Below are positions 1-5,114 of a stretch of DNA of 5,933 nt, piece after piece. Source of the stretch: Acidobacteriota bacterium (GTDB lineage Bacteria; Acidobacteriota; Terriglobia; Terriglobales; Acidobacteriaceae); NCBI GenBank assembly GCA_021778875.1, contig JAJYBT010000202.1, forward strand, positions 1 to 5,933, given 5' to 3'. A program made the translations under genes and the position numbers. The first letter of the stretch is position 1; each line of letters opens with the position of its first letter. The notes under the pieces are model-generated. The model searched no databases. It saw nothing but the letters and a program-made list of their open reading frames with translations, and was not told where the DNA came from.

Positions 1-1044
1 CTTCTTCAGTGCGTCCAGTTCACCCAGCACCTTCTCCACCTGCGCCTTCTGCTCCTCGCCATACGTGGACGCGGCATCGCGGACGTGCAGCAGCACCTCG
101 GCTTGCTCCACTTCCTCCAGCGTGGCGCGGAAGCTTGTCACCAGCGTGTGCGGCAGATTGCGGATGAAGCCCACTGTATCGCTCAGCAGCACCTTGCGGC
201 GGCTGGGCAGCTCGATCGCGCGAAGCTTGGGGTCAAGCGTGGCGAACATGCGCGACGACTGCAGAACCTGCGCGCCTGTCAGGCGGTTGAACAGCGTGCT
301 CTTGCCTGCGTTGGTATAGCCCACCAGCGCCACCGTCGGCACGGGAACGGCCTCGCGCCGCTGGCGCTGCTGGCGGCGCACGCGGCGCACCGCATCCAGG
401 TCGCGCTTGAGCTGGTCAATGCGGCGTTGAATCCGTCGGCGGTCGGTCTCAAGCTGCGTTTCACCGGGTCCGCGGGTGCCGATGCCGCCGCCCAGTTGCG
501 ACATGGCCTTGCCCCGCCCGGTCAGCCGCGGCAGCATGTACTCAAGCTGCGCCAGCTCCACCTGCAACTGGCCCTCGCGGGTGCGGGCGTGCCGGGCAAA
601 AATGTCGAGGATCAGCTGCGTGCGATCCAGCACGCGGCAAGGCAGGGCTGCCTCAAGATTGCGCAGTTGCGTGGGCGTCAAGTCGTGGTCGAAGAGCACG
701 AGGTCGGCCCCGGTGGAGGCTGCCACTCCGGCTATCTCTTCCACCTTGCCCGCGCCAACCAGCGTAGCCGGGTCTGGCCGGGAGCGCCGCTGCATCAACT
801 CAGCGGCCACCTCGCCACCCGCGCTTGCAACTAGCTCGCGAAACTCGGCCAGCGATTCTTCCGCGTCAAGGGCGGTGGCGGAAGGCTGCGCCACAGACGT
901 CTCCGCCTCTTCAGCGTCAACACGCGCTGCCGCGAGACGAGCACCCGCAAGACCGGGACGCGGGCTGCGCAGGCGGACCGCGAGGTCTACCCCTACAAGC
1001 ACCGCGCGCTCCGGGTGCGCGCCGCCGCCTTCAACCTCTGCCAA
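1..1044 (-). CDS. hflX: GTPase HflX, 5' part of gene (C-terminus beyond left edge)
   Basis: HflX is a cytoplasmic GTPase that binds the 50S subunit and splits stalled or stress-arrested 70S ribosomes. I translated this minus-strand frame directly; 348 codons lie in the window and the usual last 80-100 residues are missing. The N-terminal HflX domain (about residues 15-190) includes VLVGVDL, a GAGKVEEI segment and the family signature [12 protein letters not shown] (about 192-203). A basic coiled-coil linker rich in R and Q follows. The G domain then shows G1 GYTNAGKST (242-250), G2 Thr in FATLDPK (T269) and G3 DTVGF (289-293), plus the family sequence [10 protein letters not shown]. The G4 NKxD motif would lie just past the edge. 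No ATG exists between the upstream in-frame stop (1153-1155) and the conserved N-terminus. The best start is TTG at 1044, with GGGGAG 9 nt upstream. It lies 20 nt after the hfq stop, so co-transcription with hfq is likely. Identification is very secure; the start is less so. Confidence 0.95.
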   Translation of the reverse strand, partial: MAEVEGGGAHPERAVLVGVDLAVRLRSPRPGLAGARLAAARVDAEEAETSVAQPSATALDAEESLAEFRELVASAGGEVAAELMQRRSRPDPATLVGAGKVEEIAGVAASTGADLVLFDHDLTPTQLRNLEAALPCRVLDRTQLILDIFARHARTREGQLQVELAQLEYMLPRLTGRGKAMSQLGGGIGTRGPGETQLETDRRRIQRRIDQLKRDLDAVRRVRRQQRQRREAVPVPTVALVGYTNAGKSTLFNRLTGAQVLQSSRMFATLDPKLRAIELPSRRKVLLSDTVGFIRNLPHTLVTSFRATLEEVEQAEVLLHVRDAASTYGEEQKAQVEKVLGELDALKK

Positions 1045-1059
1045 TTGAGAACGCTCCCC
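1042..1059 (-). promoter_or_regulatory. Ribosome binding site and TTG start of hflX
   Basis: Read on the minus strand, GGGGAG (1054-1059) is followed by 9 nt and then TTG (1042-1044). This decides the start: no in-frame ATG occurs in the preceding open stretch, and the conserved [10 protein letters not shown] segment begins about 11 codons later. The site lies wholly within and just after the hfq-hflX gap. Confidence 0.6.
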
Positions 1060-1064
1060 GCGAG

Positions 1065-1376
1065 CTATCTCTGCTCCGCGGTCGCTGCTGCCGGGGCTGG
1101 CGCCGACACCGCCGAGGGCCCGAGCCCTGTGTGCGCAACTGCCGGCCGGTGCTCAGAATGGAGCACACTCCGGTTGCTCACTACCGTCGAAATAGCGTGC
1201 TTGAAGATCAATTGCTCCTGGCTGTTGTTCTCAAGCAGCACGCAGTACTTGTCAAAGGAGCGTATCTTTCCGGTGAGCTTGACGCCGCTGACCAGATAAA
1301 TCGTGATGGGGGTCTTGTCCTTGCGAACGGTGTTCAGGAAGGTGTCCTGAATGTTTTGTGCCGGCTTGTTATCCAT
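1065..1376 (-). CDS. hfq: RNA chaperone Hfq
   Basis: Hfq is a hexameric Sm-like RNA chaperone that promotes sRNA-mRNA pairing. The 103-residue protein starts MDNKPAQN. The Sm1 segment is visible at about 24-48 ([10 protein letters not shown], then SFDKY at 40-44) and the Sm2 segment ends in FKHAISTVV (58-66). The proximal-face residues Q10, D11, K59 and H60 are kept, with Tyr44 where E. coli has Phe42. The rim reads RKDK (18-21) against RRER in E. coli, so it stays basic. The loop before Sm2 is one residue longer than in E. coli, as in many non-proteobacterial Hfq proteins. A tail of about 35 residues, rich in Ala and Pro, looks disordered. The start ATG at 1376 has AGGAG 8 nt upstream (1385-1389); an in-frame upstream extension lacks Hfq character. 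hflX follows after 20 nt. miaA, the usual proteobacterial upstream neighbour, is absent. Confidence 0.96.
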   Translation of the reverse strand: MDNKPAQNIQDTFLNTVRKDKTPITIYLVSGVKLTGKIRSFDKYCVLLENNSQEQLIFKHAISTVVSNRSVLHSEHRPAVAHTGLGPSAVSAPAPAAATAEQR

Positions 1377-1621
1377 TTGCCGATCTCCTGCTTTCTGTTG
1401 GGGATTCTTGTGGTGTTTCCGACCTGCACCTGCACGAATTTGCAATGGCGCGGGGACGGCGCCGGAAGTCCCGAAGCCGCAATTTCCCGCAATGTGACAA
1501 CAGTATAGAGAATTACAACCTTTTTCAACTCCCGCCCGTCTTAGGCGCCCGCCCGATGCACGGCAAATCGACGAGCCTTCGTATTAGACGGCGCACCCTG
1601 AGTGACTGGTACCATGGACGG
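1377..1621. other. Divergent intergenic region between hfq and the aminotransferase
   Basis: About 245 bases hold the hfq leader with its Shine-Dalgarno (1385-1389) and the probable hfq promoter (1502-1528). The right part may encode extra N-terminal residues of the aminotransferase if ATG 1556 is used. I could not identify a convincing plus-strand promoter. A TATAGA at 1504-1509, overlapping the hfq -10 box, is the only candidate and has no matching -35. No RNA gene or repeat is evident. Confidence 0.5.
1502..1528 (-). promoter_or_regulatory. Probable sigma70-type promoter of hfq-hflX
   Basis: On the minus strand, TTGAAA (1523-1528) and TATACT (1502-1507) are separated by 15 bp, in the most AT-rich patch of the divergent intergenic region. 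The boxes match the consensus well but the spacer is shorter than the usual 16-18 bp. Transcription would start near 1495, leaving a leader of about 120 nt before the hfq ATG. This is motif-based inference; the -35 box could be placed 1-2 bp further upstream. Confidence 0.5.
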
Positions 1622-2812
1622 GTGAAAAGCAGCGTCAATTTGCCTGCGCACCCAGGTTCCGCTGGCCAGGCCGTGCCCATGCTGGACCTGAAACGCCAGT
1701 ACGAGCCGCTCCACCGGGAACTGCTGGGAGCTATCGGGCATGTCTTAGAAACGCAACAGTTTATCCTCGGCGAACCGGTGGCCTCCTTTGAGCGCGCCGC
1801 CGCTGAGCAACTGGGCGTGGCCCATGCGGTTGGCTGCTCCTCCGGCACGGACGCACTCTGGCTGGCGCTGGCCGCTGCCGGAATCGGCCCCGGCGACGCC
1901 GTCATCACCACACCATTCAGCTTCTTCGCCTCAGTCAGCTCGATACTGCGAGCCGGGGCCCAGCCGGTGCTGGCGGATATTGACCCGGCCACCTTCAATC
2001 TGGACCCGGGCGCAGTCGAATCCGTGCTCAGCAGCCAGCGCGGCGCGGACGCTGGTGCCATTCTGCCTGTGCATCTCTATGGCCAAGCCGCTGACTGGAC
2101 GTCATTTGCCCAACTGGGCAACGAGCGCGGACTGAAGCTGATTGAAGACGCCGCGCAGGCCTGGGGCGCGGAATGGCGGGGCGTGAAAGCCGGAGCGCTG
2201 GGCGACGCCGCCGCCTTCAGCTTTTATCCTACCAAGAACCTGAGCGCCGCTGGAGACGCCGGCATGGTCCCGGCCAACTCCGACGAAGTTGCCGAGCGCG
2301 CCCGCATGCTGCGCCAGCACGGCATGCGCCGCCGCTACCACCACGACGAGGTCGGCTGGAACGCGCGCATGGACGGCTTTCAGGGAGCCATCCTGCAGGT
2401 GAAGCTCAAGTACATCGACGGCTGGAGCGAGGCACGGCGCACCGTGGCCCAGCGCTATGACGAACTCTTCCACGCCGGCGGTCTGGTGGATGCTGGACCG
2501 TATCCAGCACACGGCATCGTTCTGCCGCACGAGGTTCCCGGCAGCCGCCACGTGTGGCACCAGTACGTTATCCGCACCGCCCGCCGCGACGCCTTGCGCG
2601 AGTTCCTCGCCGCGCGCAAGATCGGCTCGGAAATCTATTACCCCGTCCCGCTCCACCTGCAGGAAGCGTTAAAGGGCCTCGGCTACACAGAAGGCAGCTT
2701 CCCTGAGTCCGAGCGCGCCGCCCGCGAAGTACTGGCGCTGCCCATCTTCCCTGAGTTGCGCGAAGACGAGCAGCAGACGGTGGTGGCGGCGATTGCCGGG
2801 TTTCTGAGCTGA
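1622..2812 (+). CDS. DegT/DnrJ/EryC1/StrS family PLP-dependent sugar aminotransferase
   Basis: This is a fold-type I PLP enzyme of the family that transfers an amino group, usually from glutamate, to a keto-sugar bound to UDP or dTDP for glycan or secondary-metabolite sugars. From GTG at 1622 it has 396 residues, near the family norm. The conserved start VPMLDLKRQYEPL is at 18-30. FILGEPV is at 47-53, the PLP phosphate-binding SSGTDAL at 73-79 and the IEDAAQA segment at 174-180 with Asp176 for the pyridine nitrogen. SFYPTKNL carries the Schiff-base Lys205. RYHHDEVGWNARMDGFQ at 238-254 resembles sugar 3-aminotransferases and WbpE-like enzymes, but the substrate cannot be named. GDAGMV replaces the commoner GDGGxV or GEGGxV. 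The start is uncertain: ATG 1556 adds 22 unconserved residues, while ATG 1679 starts right at the conserved block; none has a good Shine-Dalgarno. It is divergent from hfq, with no sugar-nucleotide genes beside it. Confidence 0.93.
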   Translation: MKSSVNLPAHPGSAGQAVPMLDLKRQYEPLHRELLGAIGHVLETQQFILGEPVASFERAAAEQLGVAHAVGCSSGTDALWLALAAAGIGPGDAVITTPFSFFASVSSILRAGAQPVLADIDPATFNLDPGAVESVLSSQRGADAGAILPVHLYGQAADWTSFAQLGNERGLKLIEDAAQAWGAEWRGVKAGALGDAAAFSFYPTKNLSAAGDAGMVPANSDEVAERARMLRQHGMRRRYHHDEVGWNARMDGFQGAILQVKLKYIDGWSEARRTVAQRYDELFHAGGLVDAGPYPAHGIVLPHEVPGSRHVWHQYVIRTARRDALREFLAARKIGSEIYYPVPLHLQEALKGLGYTEGSFPESERAAREVLALPIFPELREDEQQTVVAAIAGFLS

Positions 2813-2874
2813 GCGGTAATCCATTCGCCGCAGTGAGAGGGACCGCCAGCTTCAGACAGGCAATCCGGTGACCT

Positions 2875-2905
2875 GGGTCGCCGGGGCGCAACTTAGCGGC
2901 GACCC
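2875..2905. terminator. Hairpin at the aminotransferase/secreted-protein convergent junction (possible bidirectional terminator)
   Basis: GGGTCGCCG (2875-2883) and CGGCGACCC (2897-2905) form a perfect 9-bp GC-rich stem with a 13-nt loop. It sits 60 nt after the aminotransferase stop and overlaps the stop codon and last codons of the minus-strand gene. There is no T-tract on either side, so it is not a canonical intrinsic terminator. It may instead act as a 3'-end stabilising structure. Confidence 0.4.
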
Positions 2906-3363
2906 TCGACGATCTTGGCCAGTGCGACGACGCGCGCCTGATTCCCATCTGCGCCCAGAATGCTGACCCCGAAGCCGCCCATGGAATCCAGAACACTTAC
3001 GATGTAGCCTCCGCCCGTGAATGCGGCGCCTTTGATTCCCACTGCTTTCGACCCCAGCCCCTGCAACACGTCACCACCGGTTTGTTGCTGGGCCTCTATG
3101 GCCAACTGCATGTGCTGCGCATCGGCTAGCGTCACAATCACTTTGGTGTTGCCGCTCCCCAGCCATGTGCATCTGCCGAGGACGCCCGGGATGGCGCTTC
3201 CTGCATTGCCGCTGCCGACACTGAGTCCGGTTGCTTTGCTGATGTCTGCAGGAGTGAGCAGCGCGCAGGCATTTGCGTTCTGGGCGAGTAATGGCCGCGC
3301 GGCGCCAGCTGAAACCATGACGAGACCCAGCAATGCGAGACGAGAGATGATGTAGCGACGCAT
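2893..3363 (-). CDS. Small secreted protein of unknown function
   Basis: The function is not recognised. The 156-residue product begins with a typical Sec signal peptide: a basic MRRYIISR, a hydrophobic core LALLGLVMVSAGAA, and a probable cleavage after PLLA (residue 27). The mature part of about 129 residues opens with CALLTPADISKATGL and has a second cysteine in GRCTW (Cys33 and Cys65), which could form a disulfide. This CxLLT...G...C-T-W layout recalls DUF3558-like and related secreted domains, but the likeness is weak. The remainder is glycine-rich with alternating beta-like segments, such as VIVTLAD and GGYIVSVLDSM, and no catalytic motif is visible. There is no lipobox: Cys33 is not preceded by L-x-x at a signal cleavage site. 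The ATG at 3363 has a strong AGGAGG (3372-3377) 8 nt upstream. The gene is monocistronic, with its own promoter at 3458-3486. Confidence 0.85.
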   Translation of the reverse strand: MRRYIISRLALLGLVMVSAGAARPLLAQNANACALLTPADISKATGLSVGSGNAGSAIPGVLGRCTWLGSGNTKVIVTLADAQHMQLAIEAQQQTGGDVLQGLGSKAVGIKGAAFTGGGYIVSVLDSMGGFGVSILGADGNQARVVALAKIVEGRR

Positions 3364-3371
3364 CTAAACTT

Positions 3372-3377
3372 CCTCCT
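3372..3377 (-). promoter_or_regulatory. Strong Shine-Dalgarno of the secreted-protein gene
   Basis: AGGAGG on the minus strand lies 8 nt before the ATG at 3361-3363. It is the strongest ribosome binding site in the window and fixes the start of the signal peptide. Confidence 0.75.
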
Positions 3378-3457
3378 GTTTCATGTGTTTGAGTGGTCAC
3401 GCTCCCGGGCAGGCCGGTTGGAATTCCTGCATTGAAGAGAGCTTCCAGGTGGTGAAC

Positions 3458-3486
3458 GTTATACAGTTGCGGGGTCTTCCCGTCAA
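3458..3486 (-). promoter_or_regulatory. Near-consensus sigma70-type promoter of the secreted-protein gene
   Basis: On the minus strand TTGACG (3481-3486) is followed by exactly 17 bp and TATAAC (3458-3463). Each box differs from consensus at one position, and the spacing is optimal. The expected transcription start is near 3451, giving a leader of about 88 nt to the ATG at 3363. Among the promoters proposed for this window it is the best match. Confidence 0.65.
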
Positions 3487-3510
3487 CGGAAACTGCGCTC
3501 CGCTCAGGCG

Positions 3511-3520
3511 GCTGCGCAGC
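3511..3520. repeat. Perfect 10-bp palindrome between divergent promoters
   Basis: GCTGCGCAGC is its own reverse complement. It lies between the -35 box of the secreted-protein promoter (3481-3486) and the proposed nrdR -10 box (3548-3553), a position where an operator could act on either gene. It does not resemble the AT-rich NrdR box. In DNA this GC-rich, a chance palindrome is plausible. Confidence 0.25.
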
Positions 3521-3547
3521 TCACCGCGGGCCAACCCTTGCATGCCG

Positions 3548-3553
3548 TAGAAT
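3548..3553 (+). promoter_or_regulatory. Putative -10 box of a leaderless nrdR promoter
   Basis: TAGAAT ends 9 nt before the nrdR ATG (3563). Transcription would then start at about 3559-3563, at or beside the start codon. No Shine-Dalgarno is visible between 3540 and 3562, and no TTGACA-like -35 box is found at the expected distance (3525-3530 is GC-rich). This matches the TAnnnT-then-ATG layout of leaderless genes known in several phyla. It is inference from position only. Confidence 0.45.
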
Positions 3554-3562
3554 CAGCTTTGT

Positions 3563-4039
3563 ATGAAGTGTCCTTATTGCGGCTTCGGGCAGGACCGGGT
3601 GGTTGACTCGCGTGAGAGCAAGGAGGCGGACTCCATTCGCCGCCGGCGCGAATGCGAGAAGTGCAACCGCCGCTTTACGACCTACGAGCGCATCGATGAA
3701 ATCCCGTACATGGTCGTCAAAAAAGACGGACGCCGCGAGCGCTTTGACCGGCAGAAAGTCCTCAGCGGCCTGCTGCGCGCCTGCGAAAAGCGGCCCGTGC
3801 CCTCGATCAAGCTGGAGGCAATCGTGGACGCCACCGAAACCTTCCTCATGGAGGCGCCGGAACGCGAGCGCACCACCGGCGAAGTGGGCGAACTGATTAT
3901 GAATCACCTGAAGGGCCTGGACACGGTGGCCTACATCCGCTTCGCGAGTGTCTACCGGGACTTCAAGGATGTGCGCGAGTTCAAGGAAGAGTTGGAAGGG
4001 CTGCTCGACAGCCACCGGACCACCAAAGGAAAAAAGTAA
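3563..4039 (+). CDS. nrdR: Transcriptional repressor NrdR
   Basis: NrdR is a nucleotide-sensing repressor of ribonucleotide reductase operons; it binds paired NrdR boxes when loaded with ATP/dATP. The 158-residue length is typical. The N-terminal zinc ribbon has Cys3, Cys6, Cys31 and Cys34 (MKCPYCG and CEKCNRRF), with the basic DNA-binding stretch SIRRRREC at 24-31. The ATP-cone follows at about 49-139: VVKKDGRRERFDRQK, then LLRACEKRPV, and IRFASVYRDFKD near its end. A short basic tail ends in KGKK. All expected motifs are intact. The ATG directly opens the universally conserved MKCPYC. There is no Shine-Dalgarno before it, in contrast to hfq and the icd gene. The isocitrate dehydrogenase gene begins 16 nt after its stop, so the two probably share a transcript. 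No nrd genes or NrdR boxes are seen in the window. Confidence 0.97.
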   Translation: MKCPYCGFGQDRVVDSRESKEADSIRRRRECEKCNRRFTTYERIDEIPYMVVKKDGRRERFDRQKVLSGLLRACEKRPVPSIKLEAIVDATETFLMEAPERERTTGEVGELIMNHLKGLDTVAYIRFASVYRDFKDVREFKEELEGLLDSHRTTKGKK

Positions 4040-4044
4040 CAACA

Positions 4045-4058
4045 AAGGACGAGGGATG
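4045..4058 (+). promoter_or_regulatory. Ribosome binding site and ATG start of isocitrate dehydrogenase
   Basis: AAGGA (4045-4049), with a trailing GAGGG, lies 6 nt before the ATG at 4056-4058 in the 16-nt gap after nrdR. It selects this ATG over an in-frame extension running upstream inside nrdR, which would add residues unrelated to the dehydrogenase family. Confidence 0.65.
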
Positions 4059-5069
4059 GCAGAGACAAAGACGCACAAGGTTACGCTGATTCCAGGCGAT
4101 GGCATCGGCCCCGAAGTCACGCAGGCGGTGGTTCGCATTCTGGAGGCGACCGGAGTCAAGTGGGAGTGGGAGCGCTTTGCCGCCGGCGCCGAGGCCTTCG
4201 AGATTTACGGCGAATACATTCCCTCGGACCTCTACGAGTCAATCACGCGCAACAAGGTGGCGCTCAAGGGGCCGGTGACGACGCCCGTGGGCGGCGGATT
4301 CAAGAGCATCAACGTCACGCTGCGCAAGAAATTTGATCTCTTCGCGAACTTTCGCCCCATCAAGAACCTGCCCGGCCTGGAAACCAAGTGGCCCGGCGTG
4401 GACCTGATCATCGTGCGCGAAAACACCGAAGGCGAGTATGTGGGCCTGGAGCACGAAGTGGTGCCCGGCGTGGTGGAGAGCATCAAGGTCATCACCGACA
4501 AAGGCTCCACGCGCATCGCCCAGTTTGCCTTTGACTATGCGCGCAAGCACGGCCGCAAGAAGATCCACTCCATCCACAAGGCGAATATCATGAAGCTCTC
4601 CGACGGCCTGTTTCTGCGCTGTGCGCGCAAAGTGTCCGAGGGGTTTCCTGACGTGCTCTATGGCGAGCACATCATCGACAACACCTGCATGCAGTTGGTG
4701 ATGAATCCCTACCAGTACGACACGCTGTTGCTCGAAAACCTATATGGCGATATCGTGAGCGACTTGTGCGCCGGCCTTGTGGGCGGCCTGGGGCTGGTGC
4801 CGGGCGCGAACCTGGGACACGAGTGCGCCATTTTTGAAGCGGTGCACGGCTCTGCGCCCGACATCGCGGGCCAGAACATCGCCAACCCGACTGCACTGCT
4901 GCAGTCTGCCGTTCTGATGCTGCATCACCTGGACGAGGAAGCCGCGGCCAACAGAGTGCAGAAGGCGATAGAAACGGTCTACGCCGAGCGCAAAACGCTG
5001 ACCCGCGACGTGGGCGGCCACGCCGGCACCAGCGAGTTCGCCGATGCCGTGCTGGCGGCGATGGGATGA
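4056..5069 (+). CDS. Isocitrate dehydrogenase, probably NAD-dependent
   Basis: A 337-residue beta-decarboxylating dehydrogenase, which would oxidise isocitrate to 2-oxoglutarate and CO2 in the TCA cycle. It resembles the short IDH3-like type rather than the roughly 415-residue E. coli Icd. The N-terminus shows TLIPGDGIGPEV (10-21). Substrate-binding residues are Ser84, Asn86, Arg90, Arg100 and Arg121; the Ser-x-Asn pair favours isocitrate over isopropylmalate. Catalytic Tyr128 lies in ENTEGEYVGLEH and Lys175 in HKANIMK. Metal-binding aspartates are Asp207, Asp231 and Asp235 (IDNTC and LYGDIVSD). The cofactor loop HGSAPDIAG has Asp268-Ile269 where NADP enzymes carry Lys-Tyr, so NAD+ is predicted. 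The family also contains homoisocitrate dehydrogenase, a less likely alternative. It lies 16 nt behind nrdR, probably in one operon, and converges on the EAL-HDOD gene with only 17 nt between the stops. Confidence 0.94.
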   Translation: MAETKTHKVTLIPGDGIGPEVTQAVVRILEATGVKWEWERFAAGAEAFEIYGEYIPSDLYESITRNKVALKGPVTTPVGGGFKSINVTLRKKFDLFANFRPIKNLPGLETKWPGVDLIIVRENTEGEYVGLEHEVVPGVVESIKVITDKGSTRIAQFAFDYARKHGRKKIHSIHKANIMKLSDGLFLRCARKVSEGFPDVLYGEHIIDNTCMQLVMNPYQYDTLLLENLYGDIVSDLCAGLVGGLGLVPGANLGHECAIFEAVHGSAPDIAGQNIANPTALLQSAVLMLHHLDEEAAANRVQKAIETVYAERKTLTRDVGGHAGTSEFADAVLAAMG

Positions 5070-5083
5070 CGAGCCTGAACCAC

Positions 5084-5114
5084 GGCTCAGGCGCTGGCGG
5101 CAATCGCCTGAGCC
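5084..5114. terminator. Perfect 10-bp hairpin at the icd/EAL-HDOD convergent junction
   Basis: GGCTCAGGCG (5084-5093) and CGCCTGAGCC (5105-5114) are perfect reverse complements with an 11-nt loop. The stem spans the stop codon of the minus-strand gene and starts 14 nt after the dehydrogenase stop. There is no T-tract on either side. A further GCCTGA at 5073-5078 can pair with TCAGGC at 5087-5092, giving an alternative fold. It is a likely 3'-end structure for both transcripts, perhaps a bidirectional terminator. Confidence 0.45.

Noticed and set aside
85..834. A 249-codon plus-strand open frame opposite hflX
   Set aside because: It is antisense to a fully conserved HflX reading frame. The product is low-complexity and resembles no family. 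Long antisense frames are expected in DNA with high third-position GC.
825..1508. A 227-codon plus-strand open frame across hfq and the start of hflX
   Set aside because: It is the antisense shadow of hfq and the hfq-hflX junction, with no Shine-Dalgarno and no recognisable domain.
1334..1528. A 64-codon minus-strand frame starting within the hfq promoter
   Set aside because: Its TTG start is the -35 box itself and the frame overlaps the 5' part of hfq out of phase. It has no Shine-Dalgarno and no protein-like features.
1358..1621. An N-terminal extension of the aminotransferase back to 1358
   Set aside because: The extra residues overlap hfq, its leader and its promoter on the other strand. 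They are unlike any DegT-family N-terminus.
2102..2656. A 184-codon minus-strand frame opposite the aminotransferase
   Set aside because: The plus strand holds all DegT-family motifs in order, so this is a compositional shadow.
3364..3562. An NrdR box upstream of nrdR (autoregulation)
   Set aside because: I looked for paired AT-rich ACAnnATATnnTGT-like sites and found none; the region is mostly GC-rich.
3521..4159. A 212-codon minus-strand frame opposite nrdR
   Set aside because: It is antisense to nrdR and the start of icd. A pseudo-hydrophobic stretch arises from reverse-reading nrdR codons.
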